Positions 1 to 10,905 of a stretch of DNA of 64,000 bases are shown in pieces (position 1 is the first letter of the stretch; each line of letters starts with the position of its first letter). Origin of the DNA: Tetrapyrgos nigripes (taxonomy: Eukaryota > Basidiomycota > Agaricomycetes > Agaricales > Campanellaceae); assembly GCA_013368315.1 (NCBI GenBank), contig JAACJM010000001.1, positions 806,001-870,000 on the forward strand. Direction: 5' to 3'. Under the pieces are notes generated by a model. The model searched no databases. It worked only from the letters and a program-made list of their open reading frames with translations, and had not been told where the DNA came from. Position numbers and translations under genes: made by a program.

Positions 1-469
1 CAATCGCTTTTTGCAGGTTGCCAACTGGGGTCTTCCTCTTGCTGCGTTGTCAGATCTGAGTAAGGATGAAGAGGTCATTTCAGGGACAATGACAACTGCG
101 TTGACCGGTTACTCGTGCGTTGCTTTTCGTCTCACCGCTTCCAACTTTTCTGACATGCACTTCCTTCATCAGAATGGTCTTCATGCGCTTCGGTTCGTCC
201 GTGTTTCCGTTTGAGAATTTTGTTCTCATTTTTGTCTCACAGCGTGGCGTGTACAACCTCGAAATTACCTGCTCTTTGCTTGCCACGCTACAAATGCAAC
301 TGCTCAAAGTGTGCAACTCACACGATTCGTCAACTATTGGTACAATGGTGGGCGAGAGGAAAAGCTGGGCTTGACCGGTGCAGTACAGGACGCTACAAAC
401 GAAGTCAAAGATTCTGTCACCGAAGCAGTGAAGACTGCTCAAGACAAGGCGAAAAGCATTGGGAAATGA
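1..469 (+). CDS. MPC1: Mitochondrial pyruvate carrier subunit 1, 3' part
   Basis: This is the C-terminal part of an MPC1-type subunit of the inner-membrane pyruvate carrier; the 5' end lies before the window. Readable exons are 17-114, 173-192 and 243-469, with stop TGA at 467-469. They give [14 protein letters not shown], then [21 protein letters not shown] and [12 protein letters not shown], the conserved core of MPC1 with its membrane helices, followed by [10 protein letters not shown] charged tail of about 35 residues rich in K, D, E and T follows. The middle exon is only 20 nt; the donor at 115 (GTGCGT) is the one that keeps the family frame. The gene ends 74 bp from the stop of DNA ligase on the other strand. 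Family identity is recognised from the motifs; the exon joins are inferred. Confidence 0.9.
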
Positions 470-543
470 TGATTATACTAGACGAGATACCTATATATGC
501 TACAGTGCAATACACAGCTAATTGACCAGAAAAAAACCGCCCA

Positions 544-3500
544 TTACCAGAATCCATCGTCTGCGTCACCACCTTTCTTCTTCTTACCGCTACCCTGAGC
601 AAGCGCCTGTCGCTTATACATGTCCGCTATCTGAGGAAACGTCACTGTTTGACAATGTACTTGGGACCGGGTATGGATGACTTACCTGCTCTGGGTCGGT
701 GGCGTCGTCTGCTGCTTTATCGTCGCGGACTCTAATGAATCGCGGGAATCGTAAAGAAATGCCTCGGTCCTCAACCTGTTCTTCTGATCAGCACGAAAAG
801 GGCAAAATGTGCTAAACGACATACCAATCCTTGAGCTGCAGTGTAGACGGGACTCAGACTGAGATCGGCTGTAAGGACTTCCCAAACCACTTGCGGCTCG
901 AACCACACGTCAGGTTTCGCCCCTCCAACTTTTACGTTGCCTCGAGCTTTCGTCAGCTCAAGTGGCTTGAGCATCTCGTAATGTGATTGCAGCGCTTCTT
1001 CACTGAAACCGGTACCAATCTTACAAATGGTCTGATACTCCTCGGAGTCAGGGTCGTAACAAGCAAGAAGGAATGCGCCGTAGACATTTGTTCTCTTTCC
1101 CTTGCCGTAGTAGCCGCCGACCACCACAAGATCGAGCGAGTCTCCGACGCCTGCGAGGTAGTCTTTCTTGAGCTAAGAATGGACGTATGTCAGCTGAAGT
1201 TTTTGGTGATTCTCTACAACTCACCTTCAGCCAATTAACACTCCTCCTGCTAGGTTCGTAGTAACTTGCATCACTTTCTAGCATCTTCACCATCAACCCT
1301 TCACAACCATCCTTCACACTTTCTTCCAAGAACGTCTGTATCTCCTCTGTGGTCTCGCTGTCTGAAGATTTTGCAAAGTCAAACTCTCCTTGGACTGGGG
1401 TGAAGTGCTCCCTGAGAAGAGCTCGCCGTTCCTTCAGACTCTTTTGCAGCAGTGGCTATACGAATGGAGGTTGAGTTTGAGAAAGCAGGAAAAGCAGTCG
1501 AATACTTACTTCACCGTTGAGATACAAAAGGTCAAACGCAAATAGACAAACTCGAACTTGAATATCTTCCACTTTAACGTCTTTGCGTTTCCTTCTGCTT
1601 AGTTCTTGGAACGGCATCAACTTTCCTGTCGTACGGTCGATAGCAACGGCCTCAGCATCGAGGACAAAGGATTTCGTGGTGTCTTTGATGCACTATACCC
1701 ACGTCAGACAATCCAAAAACCTACAGGGCTCAAGACGCACCTTTGGAAGTTGTTCCACGAGATCGGGATATTTCTTGCTCATGTTTTCCGAATTACGACT
1801 AAAGACAGCCACGGTACCGTCATCGAGTTTATGAACCTAGTCTAAAGTCAGCGATACGTTTCATACTTCTTTATTAGAACGAACCTGTGCACGTTCTCCA
1901 TCGTACTTGTACTCGCAAGTAAAATGTTTATTTTCAAATCGGTCGAGAACTTCACCAATGGCCTTTGTCGGTTTAGCCAACATTGGTTTGAGAGGGACAC
2001 CGGGAGTGAGCTTGCAGTGATTCTTCAACCCATCAATTCCATGCTCCAAGAGAGCAGGAATGACCTCGTCGTAACTTGGCAGTTCGCTAAAAAAAAATCG
2101 TCAGATACGGCTCCCACAACTTAAACCCAGAGCAAAATTACCTGTAAACAGATTTTAGAATGTTAGAGGCTTCGTCTAGTCGTGCTCCTAGTTTCTCACT
2201 GCTCCACTTTTTACCCACTGACGAACAAAACATGAACACAGAGAAGCACTACTTGCAGGATAGGGACCTACCGCGCTCTTTCTCGGCAAGGACAGTAGCA
2301 TGTGCAAGGGAGACTAGTACGGATCGTTCTGCATTTCCGATACGTAGTTTTCCCTCTAAGCTACGAACAATGTACTTTGCCTCGAAATCCTGGCATGCTG
2401 CTAGAAGTTTTGTTATAATCGATACTTTCTTCATTTGCGACTGTGAATAGAGTTAGAGATTAAAAAACTTTCAGAAAGAATCGAAATACCGAATGTCCGG
2501 TGCTCAGAGCAATATCCTTCAGGTTGGAGAACACGAAAGGAACAGTGAGAGGCTTGGGTTTGAAGAGTGTCTTCTGGCTGTTTTTCGAGTTCTGCAAGAG
2601 GTCAGAAGGTAAATATGAATGGCTAAATAAAAATACTGACCATCGCTACCAATCCTAGATCACCTTCCTTCTTCAAATCTGACTTGATGGTAGCAAGACT
2701 TCTCCCTGTAGATTCAGCGATAGCCTTGATCAAAAGACTTTCTCCAATTCCTAGTTCAATGCCAATGTAGTCGGGGCTGAGCTGTAGGAAAAAGTCAGTC
2801 AATGAGCGCAGAATCGTCCGTCAGCTACTGACTCGATTAATGCACAGGTAGACAGCCTGAAGTAGAGACTTTGGGTCCTTCCTGTTACTTCGTTGGATGA
2901 CCAGAAGAAGGAAAGAGGTAAGTAGCGCATTCTTCTCCAGCCTCTTGGTGGTTGCTTCAATCAGGGAAAACGTCTTGGTGAGAGCAGCATATGGAACTCT
3001 GAGGAAGTCTACAGTAAGAAACATGAAACCGAAGAGCAACGACTTACGAGTCACCAACTTTCCAACCGCCCTTGATATCAACGTCATGGACCTTTGACAA
3101 GGCAGCCAGAGCACTAGAGTAACATGAGTCTCTATTCAAAGAGTCGACAGCGATCCTCACCTCTTGGAGGCAGCCCCAGCCCCAGCCTCTGCTGCGACCA
3201 ACTCCTCTTCGTCTGATTCCTCCTCTGCGACATCTTCATCATCTTTGACCTGGCGTGCCTTCATCACCACTTGCACCACTGGTAGTGTCCCCATCATAGA
3301 CGACTTCCTTCTCTTTGCCTTTACGCGTGACCTGTTTAGGAGATCGAGGTGCAGGTTCTGCTGCGTCTCATCGTCCGAATCCACAATTCTTCGCTTCTTC
3401 AGTTTAGCTGATGAAGCTGAAGCTCATGTTAGTGCACAGAAGTACAAAACAACTCGTAAGCATACGTTGAGTAGCACCCACGTCACGCCCTAGTTTACGC

Positions 3501-3726
3501 TTGGAACTCTCAGCTGGATCTGGAACATTAGTTACACGTCGAGCTACAAGCCACTGAGATACTCACGCGCGTCATCTGCGGTTTTGTCGACGTCCATCGC
3601 GTCGTTCGCCTTGTTAGGTGCTTCTTTGGTTGTCGTTGATTTGGACGCGCCGCTTTTTGGTTTCTTGTTCCACATCTCCTTGAGACTGGATTGTTGAGGA
3701 GGATCAGGCTTGGCTGACTTGGGCAT
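544..3726 (-). CDS. CDC9: ATP-dependent DNA ligase I
   Basis: Replicative DNA ligase that seals Okazaki fragments and completes excision repair in the nucleus. The adenylation motif [10 protein letters not shown] near 1880-1910 carries the active-site lysine, and [11 protein letters not shown] with GAFLLACYD near 1050-1125 are the OB-fold ligase motifs. The gene has many short introns. The N-terminal exon begins [12 protein letters not shown] and is followed by a Lys/Ser-rich and acidic tail, typical of the unstructured ligase I N-terminus. A PIP-like box, QSSLKEMW, lies at about residues 12-19 but lacks the usual two aromatics. The last residues are [12 protein letters not shown] at 3726 is chosen because it opens the PIP-containing exon. 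The promoter on the 3727 side holds an MCB element. Exon borders in the middle of the gene were not all resolved. Confidence 0.92.
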
Positions 3727-4327
3727 TTCGAAGAAGTGGCCTGAGGAGACGAGTTAGAAACTTGGTGATGGGAGGAAAGTGGGTGTGAACCTAGGGTTTG
3801 CTGTCGTCCCATCAACGAGACGCGTAGCAAGTTGACGCGAGTCACAAACATGTCACGCGAGCCAGACTCGGAATGCTAATACTTAAGTACAGGCCGCTAA
3901 AGTGCTCGCTAAGACTTGGCTAGTGGGTTTATTGAGTGTATGCCCAGCGAAGGGCCCTCTTCTGTGTCTGGCCGTCAAGTATTGACCGTAATGTAAGCTG
4001 AATCAACATCGATTTTTAGATTTATTTTTTTTGAGTTTTTGGGAGTGGTTAAAAGCGGATAAATAAAACAGTCTTGAGCCTGGACGCAGCACAATCTCAT
4101 TAAAAACAATATTCCATCTCACCGAGATCTTCAAGATCTCCGAGAGCCCAAGCTAAGGCGTGCAATGAGTTCACAACGAGGTCTGGTACGAGCCTCATCA
4201 ACCGGAAGATGCCGCTGCTGACTCAGCAACTGTACAGCTAGTGGCTTGTCCAATCTTTCATCCTAACCTTCGAAAATCTTACAGGCCCCCGGTTGACGCC
4301 CTCAAGAACGCCCTCAAGACTGACACT
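3727..4327. promoter_or_regulatory. Divergent promoter region between LIG1/CDC9 and RPS11
   Basis: There is no coding signal in these 600 bp. The LIG1 side holds an MCB hexamer (3820-3825), a TTGACGCGA motif (3832-3840) and AAACCCTA on the minus strand (3792-3799). The RPS11 side contains a T-rich run near 4010-4035 and a self-complementary stretch around 4120-4145 (GAGATCTTCAAGATCTC). The regulatory roles are inferred from motif identity only. Confidence 0.55.
3820..3825. promoter_or_regulatory. MCB element ACGCGT upstream of DNA ligase I
   Basis: The palindrome ACGCGT lies 94 bp upstream of the LIG1 start. MCB/MBF sites drive G1/S transcription of DNA-synthesis genes in yeasts, including CDC9. 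A second motif, TTGACGCGA, follows at 3832-3840. Binding here is inferred. Confidence 0.6.
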
Positions 4328-5061
4328 ATGGCTGAACAAGTACGATCCTTATCGATATGCGTCTTCATCATCTAACTGGTCGAAAATAAAGATAGAAAAA
4401 GCTTTCCAGAAGCAACCCATCTTCCAAAACGCCAAAGCCAAGGGTGCGTTTGTTCCTGCGCGGAGAAATTGGGCTATGACATTGATGTACGCGCTGGAAT
4501 ATAGGTGGCAAGAAGGTTTCAACCAAGGAGAAGCGATGGTACAAGGAAGTTGGTCTTGGATTCAAAACGCCCGCTGAAGCTATTCAGGGCACCTACGTTG
4601 GTGCGAATATCCATCTTGATGGTCCAATGGATTCCTGACTCCATACGCGCAAACAGACAAGAAATGCCCCTTCACTGGTGACATTTCCATCCGTGGCCGT
4701 ATCCTTACAGGCAGGGTCGTGTCTACCAAAATGACCCGTACACTTATCATCCGAAGAGATTACCTTCACTACATCCCCAAATACAGTACGTCTATGCGGT
4801 CCTTGATCTTTGACCAAACTCTCATCGTTGTTGTTAGACCGTTACGAGAAGCGACACAAAAACTTGGCTGCTCACGTGTCCCCCGCTTTCCGTGTCGAAA
4901 TCGGTGACATCGTCACAGTCGGTGAGTAGGGTGTTGTGATATGGGAACGACGAATTAATGCGTGAACAGGTCAATGCCGGCCACTGTCCAAGACTGTGCG
5001 TTTCAATGTGTTGCGGGTGTCGAAGAACAAGGCGGCAGCGAAGGCATTTGGAAAGTTCTGA
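4328..5061 (+). CDS. RPS11: 40S ribosomal protein S11 (uS17)
   Basis: Cytosolic small-subunit protein of the uS17 family. Six exons were resolved: 4328-4339, 4392-4443, 4505-4600, 4657-4785, 4838-4921 and 4970-5061. They sum to 465 nt, or 154 residues, the normal family length. Recognisable segments are [70 protein letters not shown] and [15 protein letters not shown]. The first exon codes only for MAEQ (12 nt), a common arrangement in fungal ribosomal protein genes. Codon choice is biased towards C-ending codons, as expected for a highly expressed gene. It is divergent from LIG1 across 600 bp. Confidence 0.95.
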
Positions 5062-5398
5062 GATGATGGGCTGGAGTGTCTTATGCTGTACTATTGTTCA
5101 TTGTGCGATACTATGCTATTATGCCGACTATAAGACGCATGATTTATGAGGGCATGTAATGAGACTTGAGAGTGATAGCCTTGTGTTTGGCTGTGTTAGG
5201 CTAAACCGAGGGGTAGCAAGATGGAGCAGACCTTGACTTGGTGTTTCCTCGGTTGACTGGCTGTCGTCACTTTCCTTCCTCCTCCCATCCTTCGTCCCCA
5301 ACCCGCCCAATCTGGCGCCAACTCTCCTCTCAGTATTCACCTCTCGATTGGGCAAGGGTCGCCCCTCGTCTCCCCAACCTCCAGGCTCCCAGCCTCAG
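5062..5398 (+). other. Intergenic: RPS11 3' end and PPZ 5' leader
   Basis: No conserved coding sequence was seen. The second half (5240-5398) is pyrimidine-rich (CCTCCTCCCATCC-like) and precedes the phosphatase start, as expected for a fungal promoter/5' leader. An in-frame TTG extension upstream of the phosphatase ATG exists but has no support. Confidence 0.5.
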
Positions 5399-7006
5399 AT
5401 GGGCCAGCAGCCATCCAAGAAATCCAAGAAGGGCGGGAAGGACAAGGATCTTGCCACCGACTCCCCACCGGCAGAGTCTCCCCCAGACTCCACCGAAAGC
5501 ATTCCCTCCCTTTCCCGGGCCACCGGCTCTGAGGCTGCGTCAGGCTCCAATTACAAGTCTGTCTCCAATGGCAATCATGCCTCCGCAGACACAGCAGCCT
5601 CGTCATTAACACCTTCCGCTAATGGTTCTCCATACCCCAACAAGGCCGCAAACCCCTCTTCCAACGACAGCTCCAATCCTTCCCATCCCCAATCTCCGTC
5701 ATCTTCCAAGGCCCTCCCAGCTCCAATTGACATTGCTGCTGCTCAAGGAACTATCCTTTCAAATGCCACGCCCTTTACCCCCGCTTCTCCGAATAATAAT
5801 GGCGCTGCGAACGACCCAGCGAGGCAGCGTCCCCTGGACGTCGATGACATGATTCAGCGACTTTTAGATGTGGGATACACCGGAAAAGTCAGCAAATCGC
5901 TCTGTCTGAAGAACACGGAGATTACAGCTATATGTCAAGCTGCTCGTGACATCTTCCTCAGTCAACCAACCCTCATCGAGCTTTCTCCTCCCGTCAAGAT
6001 TGTTGGAGACGTGCATGGCCAATATTCCGATCTCATCCGGTTATTCGAAATGTGTGGTTTCCCCCCGGCCGCAAACTATCTCTTTTTGGGCGACTATGTT
6101 GACAGAGGAAAACAGAGTTTGGAGACGATCCTGTTACTTCTATGCTACAAAATCAAGTTCCCAGAGAACTTTTTCTTGTTGCGGGGGAACCACGAATGTG
6201 CGAATGTCACTCGCGGTAAGCTTTGCATCTTGATTTTTGCGCCGCATCTGACTCTCTTCCTCTACTAGTGTACGGCTTCTATGACGAATGCAAACGACGA
6301 TGTAACATCAAAACGTGGAAGTCTTTCATTGATGTCTTCAATTGTCTACCAATCGCAGCTGTTGTAGCCTCCAAGATATTCTGCGTGCATGGTGGCCTGT
6401 CGCCCTCCCTTCACTCGATGGAAGACATCAAACGAATACAGCGTCCCACTGACGTTCCTGATTACGGCCTTCTGAATGATCTGCTCTGGTCAGATCCATC
6501 AGATACAGCCTTGGACTGGGAGGATAATGAGCGTGGGGTCAGTTATTGTTTCGGAAAAGGGATTATCAATGAGTTCCTGGTGCGGTATGATATGGACTTG
6601 ATCTGCCGAGCCCATATGGTGGTTGAGGATGGTTATGAATTCTGGAATGACCGCACACTGGTCACTGTCTTCAGCGCTCCCAACTATTGTGGAGGTCAGT
6701 ATCCTCTCTGTCCTTATCACACCGATGTCACTGACGACATCTATGCAATACAATAGAGTTTGACAACTATGGCGCATGCATGAGGTATGTGAATAGTTGC
6801 CTATGTCATTATGCCCTATAAGCTCATGCCGACAAATTAGTGTTTCCGAGGATTTGCTCTGTGCATTCGAATTATTGAAACCACTCGATGGTGCAGCACT
6901 CAGGAAAGAAATGACTAAAGCAAAACGGAAAAGGTAACCACTCCTTGCACTTTATCAGCGATAGCGCTAATTTTGACGCAAGTTCAGCATGATGGCGGCA
7001 ACTTAA
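5399..7006 (+). CDS. PPZ1: PPZ-type Ser/Thr protein phosphatase
   Basis: PP1-like metallophosphatase with a long Ser/Pro/Asn-rich N-terminal extension, the layout of fungal PPZ enzymes that control monovalent cation homeostasis and salt tolerance. Exons are 5399-6215, 6269-6694, 6757-6784, 6841-6933 and 6988-7006, giving 460 residues. The start at 5399 gives [11 protein letters not shown], a good N-myristoylation sequence followed by basic residues, as in PPZ. The catalytic core holds GDVHGQ, GDYVDRG, LLRGNHE and SAPNYCGE. The C-terminal segment [18 protein letters not shown] is closer to PPZ than to PP1. Two 3' exons are very small (28 and 19 nt), so the last six residues (SMMAAT) are the least certain. 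Alternative: another PP1-related phosphatase; the N-terminus argues for PPZ. Confidence 0.88.
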
Positions 7007-7418
7007 CCATCGCAGATACTTTCCTTTTCATTCTCTACGTACTTGGAGCCATATACGAATATATTGTCAGGTTGTTTTCAAGAGGCTGGTGGTTTAATTG
7101 TTTCATGAGCGATGGATTTGGAGTTTGCAACACAGGGGTTTGGATTGATTCTTCTCGCGCAGCAGTCATCTTTTCCGTGGTCGTCTTCTGTTTTTATCAC
7201 GCACTCGTACCGTCTTCTTTTCATGTATCCTTTACTGAGCGCATCTCAGCTTCTCTTCCCCATTACCTTTCGTTTTGTTTGCTATCTATTGAGATTCTGG
7301 TTGCTCTTTACTGTTCTTGTGCTATAGTCGAACTTTGGGATATACAATAAGCTCAATATTCTATCTGCTTTAAGTTAGAATAGGAATGCGAATGCTACAG
7401 GTATGTGGAATATGAAGA
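7007..7418. other. Intergenic region between convergent PPZ1 and SLC35F-like genes
   Basis: T-rich sequence with open frames on the plus strand, including a hydrophobic 125-codon one at 6973-7350. None shows family similarity or a credible start, and the longest overlaps the last PPZ exon. This is read as the two 3' UTRs meeting. Confidence 0.5.
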
Positions 7419-8835
7419 TTATCTTTTATAGAGAATGTCATATGCTAACACCCCAAATGCTGCTACAATTGTAGCGGATCCTACGACAGTCCAAATTGTC
7501 AAGGCATCCGTGTTGCCCAATACAACATCGGAGATGAATACGAGTACAATGGTTAACAATCCGCCGACAGAGGTTATGATGGGACCCAAACTAGCCAGGA
7601 GAATCTAGACAAAGATGTGTGAGCCGGAGCAAATGGCGGAGCCAAATGAACCCACCATAAACCCTGCATTAAAGATGGATCCCGACACAATTATACAAAG
7701 AATAGCGCCCGTAGTCTTAAGGTCGTTTGGTAAAGAGAATGGTTCGACATTAAACCAATGAAGGATTGGGAGAGGTATCCATAACAAAACCATCGTGCAA
7801 AATCCGATGGCGAAAGTCATCATATTAGAATAAAGACCGTATGGCAGTGGAGGGAGTGCATCGTCTGTTGAAGCGTTTGGAGGATGTTCTGGGTCAGGAA
7901 GAGGTTCGTAATGGTCGTCAATGGTGTCTTCGGGTTCTGCCAATGCTGCATATTTTTTGTAATGTACTTGGTATCCAGCATAACCTATTGATGCGATAAA
8001 GGTCAATAAATCCCCTAATAAGGGCATTGATGGTTCAGAGGGCGAATGAGGGTGAGAAGCAGCTTCTGAAGAAGGCGGTGCTTCTTCGGCGGTGCTTCCA
8101 CCATACACGACTGCGAATAACGCCCGCAGTCGCAAGGACAACCGCACCCAGTTTACGAGTCTCCCATTTGAGACCGAAAACCTTGACGGAGAGCACATAG
8201 GCAAAGAAGGCATTTGTGTTCCAGATAGCTACTTGAACGTTAAGAAACAACACGAGTTGAGAAGCACAGACATACCAGTTACATCTGTGACTCTGAAAAG
8301 ACGCTTAAACTTTCTATACGCACACTAGGTTATGGTAGAAGAACTCACGATGATAGCGTCATAGCTATAAACCAAAGTAGCGCAGGAACCGTGACTGCTG
8401 CTGTGACCGCAATGATTAGAAATGCAAATCGGTACCATGGAAATTGGGCTGCTTCCAGAGAGCCTACAGATCTACGAGGAGAGAAATGATCGATGACGGC
8501 TAGCTTTAGGGACTTGAGGTACGTGGAAGTAGGCCGTCCAGTTGTCAGGGCGAGGTAGAGCAGATGACAGGGGAAGGCGAGCATGAAGCAGGAATGCACA
8601 AGATAGCTTGGAGGGTGTTACAGAAGCCATGATCCAGGAATAGAATACTCACAAAATAAAGTATGGCTGGCTGTATGACAACGTAGTCTGAACATACTAG
8701 TCCCAAGTCAGTAAAACCGATTCAGAAGCGAGTAGCAATAGATACCTGAGTGAGCTGGCTCTCTACAACGAAAGAAAGGAGAGTAATGGTAAAAACAAAG
8801 ATCGTCAATTTGCCCACTTGGGAGGGAGAAGACAT
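7419..8835 (-). CDS. Drug/metabolite-superfamily transporter, SLC35F/YML018C-like
   Basis: Multi-pass membrane protein of the DMT superfamily, similar to the SLC35F group and fungal YML018C/THI74-like proteins. Recognisable segments in order: LTIFVFTITLLSFVVESQL (first helix), TLSYSQPYFIL, a hydrophilic loop, YRFAFLIIAVTAAVTVPAL, AIWNTNAFFAYVLSVKVFGL, LGAVVLATAGVIAVVYGG, LLTFIASIGYAGYQVHYKKY, FAIGFCTMVLLWIPLPIL, GAILCIIVSGSIFNAGFMI, LGPIITSVGGLLTIVLVFI and VGSATIVAAFGVLAYDIL. The start at 8835 (MSSPSQVGK) is the first ATG in frame with helix 1. The start lies 57 bp from the divergent bL36m gene. Substrate unknown; members probably act in vacuolar or Golgi membranes. Confidence 0.85.
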
Positions 8836-8891
8836 GAGTTTTCGGGATTTGCCGGTCAACCATTTCTTCGTCCATCTCTTCCTGCTGTGCC
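8836..8891. promoter_or_regulatory. Very short divergent promoter, transporter / bL36m
   Basis: Only 56 bp separate the two ATGs, so both 5' leaders and core promoters must overlap this segment or the neighbouring first exons. No TATA box was seen. Confidence 0.5.
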
Positions 8892-9193
8892 ATGTTCCGC
8901 GCTTTAGTTGCCTCAAGTAGGCCTCTTTTAACCCGTCTAGCCCCAAGGGCTACATCTATCAACCTCTCTCTCCCTCACTATCATCATGCCATTGCCCCAG
9001 TTCCCAGTTTGGCGCGCGGAATGAAAGTACGGTCTTCGGTCAAGCTCATGTGTGATGGGTGTAACGTCGTCAGGAGAAAGGGCAGAACCTATATCATATG
9101 CTCAAAAAACCCCAGGCACAAACAGGTGCGTCAAAGCGGTTGTTTGTCGCTAGACGTTTTCTTGACAAATTTTCTCTACAGCGTCAAGGTTGA
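8892..9193 (+). CDS. RTC6: Mitochondrial large-subunit ribosomal protein bL36m
   Basis: Two exons, 8892-9125 and 9182-9193, give 81 residues. The first ~40 residues ([19 protein letters not shown]...) form a basic, acid-free mitochondrial targeting sequence. The mature part is a classic bL36: [32 protein letters not shown] and a terminal RQG coded by the 12-nt second exon. The zinc-binding C-x2-C, C and H residues are all present. It acts in the mitoribosome. The gene is divergent from the SLC35F-like gene and converges on DFR1 98 bp downstream. Confidence 0.93.
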
Positions 9194-9291
9194 GCTATAC
9201 ATTGGAGTACCGTTGTACACGTCGAATGGTATCACTACGCTACATGGGACAAAAGACGCATGAAAAGACGGGGTATATAATGTTAAAGCGT

Positions 9292-9972
9292 TCAGGGCTC
9301 GCGAACCCAATGTTGAAACTCGTATTCCGTTCCACCCTCCTCTTGTTCTCCTTCTGGTACAGGGAATCCAACCCAATCACTGTGTGCTTCGTGCATTACC
9401 CGCTTCCACCCATTGGAATCTGGGCTCCCAATCCATTCTCCCAGAAAATCCGGCATAAACACGTCGCATTGATCGTAAGCGGGGGAGTGTATCCGAGTAA
9501 GCAAGACTCTGTCAACAAATCCAACTGGGGAGTTCGACGGCAGTGAGAGACATTGCGAATATAATGATGCTCCCCCAATCACGAATATGTTGTGGATGTT
9601 TTCGGATTCTTTACACAATTGCTCAGCGGCAGATTCTAGACTGCGGTGAAGATATGCGGGATTTGCCTCGCTTGATTCCCTTTCACGAAGTTGGCTTTGC
9701 AATAGATCAAAGAACGAGTGAACTTACTGCAATGTATATCCTGCCTTGCGGCTCACGATGAGGTTGATTCGTTTCGGAAGTGGCCTATATTTCCCTGGGA
9801 TACTCTCCCAAGTGTTCCTGCCCATGATGACCGCATTTTTCTTTCCTTCAGGTGCATTGGTAGTTACTTTTGCGAAGTAAGACATTTCCTTGGGTAGCTT
9901 CCATGGTAGACGCGCCTCTTGACCTATCCCGTTGGTCTTTGTAGCAGCGACGATGAGGGTTAGACGGGACAT
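9292..9972 (-). CDS. DFR1: Dihydrofolate reductase
   Basis: NADPH-dependent reduction of dihydrofolate to tetrahydrofolate for thymidylate and purine synthesis. Two exons, 9728-9972 and 9292-9694, give 215 residues, the usual fungal length. Motifs: LIVAATKTNGIGQEARLPWK (folate and NADPH site), NAVIMGRNTWESIP, RINLIVSRK, FVIGGASLYSQCL (the conserved GG pair) and DVFMPDF. ATG at 9972 starts MSRLTLIVAAT; an upstream in-frame extension is not supported because DHFR begins at this beta strand. A TTGACGCGA motif at 10053-10061, 81 bp upstream, also occurs in front of LIG1 and suggests G1/S control. Confidence 0.94.
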
Positions 9973-10152
9973 GTGATGAATGTTATCAAGCGCGGTCAAT
10001 ACACTAATAGAAACTAAGTTCGGAAGCTGTAATTGAAGGTATACACATGCGATTGACGCGAAAACACTATAGATGCAGCAATACGGACAATGTAAAATAC
10101 AAAATGCAATCGGCGAGGGAAGTTCCAAAAAAAGTAAACAACGTTCCCAACT

Positions 10153-10905
10153 TCAATTCCACTTCTTCCACTCCTGGCCTTCAGGCGGCCTCACTGGCAC
10201 CATCTCTTTTTGGACTTCATCCCAGTTTGTGCTCAAAGTGGTGCCACCGCTTTCGACGAAACTCTTCATCATCGCGCGTCTCGTGTCATCGTCTGCATCG
10301 GCATAGATCTTCTGGAAGAATGGGTTGACGGCGCTGTCACCACCCACATTCGGATCCTCATCAAGCGACTTGTCTTTCTCGGAGGATAGGATGTTGCTAG
10401 TAATACCATCCCAGTTCTTCCCAGTCTTCCTTTGCGGCTCAGAAGATGGCGTAGCAGCAGAGTTTGCCAAAGCTGGTAGCGAACAAATCCAATTAATCGA
10501 TTTGCTTCCTGAGTGGCAAAGAAAGACGTACGATCGGGACTGTCACCAATGAGACCTCCCCATCGACCTTGGGCTATTTTTGATAGCCGAAGCTCAACCT
10601 TGACTTTCCCTACGGTGTAGTCGCAGGCGTTGGTATCGATCTGACCTTTAAGAGGCTCAAGAACGAGAAGCTTGTCACCGTTCGTGTAGGTTACCTATAG
10701 TAGCCTGAATAAGATCTAAAATCAAAAGTAGAAAACAAAAGCACTACTTTTCGAGGTTCAAACTTGACGGATACCTGGGCGGCGTCCGCGCCACGGTCAA
10801 AGACAGAAATGGTGACTCTTTCGTCAGTCTCATAATATTCGTGTCTGAAAAAAAAAATTAGTAAACGAAAAAAAAATGAAGGGGGTAATACCGTATCGTT
10901 GCCAT
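10153..10905 (-). CDS. SGT1: SGT1 co-chaperone, short form without TPR
   Basis: Hsp90 co-chaperone made of a CS domain followed by an SGS domain. The start exon is MATIR; the CS domain then reads YYETDERVTISVFDRG, VSVKFEPRKV, LLVLEPLKGQI and VGKVKVELRLSKI. The SGS part includes KNWDGITSNILSSEKDKS, VNPFFQKIYADADDDTRRAM, FVESGGTTLSTNWDEV and ends in EWKKWN. The N-terminal TPR domain of yeast and plant SGT1 is absent, and the gene begins immediately at the CS domain, so this is the short architecture. It acts in assembly of SCF ligase and kinetochore complexes in species studied. A run of nine As lies in the first intron. Alternative: a p23-like protein, but the SGS domain argues against that. 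Confidence 0.9.

Noticed and set aside
3544..3851. Start of DNA ligase further upstream through a 107-codon overlapping frame
   Set aside because: It is in another frame from the PIP-containing exon and shows no ligase similarity.
5348..5398. N-terminal extension of PPZ1 from a TTG codon
   Set aside because: The ATG at 5399 gives a proper myristoylation start; fungal nuclear genes rarely use TTG.
6973..7350. Hydrophobic 125-codon plus-strand frame after PPZ1
   Set aside because: Overlaps the last PPZ1 exon, sits in T-rich 3' UTR, and has no family similarity.
9190..9546. 118-codon plus-strand frame downstream of bL36m
   Set aside because: Antisense to the dihydrofolate reductase exon and without motifs of its own.
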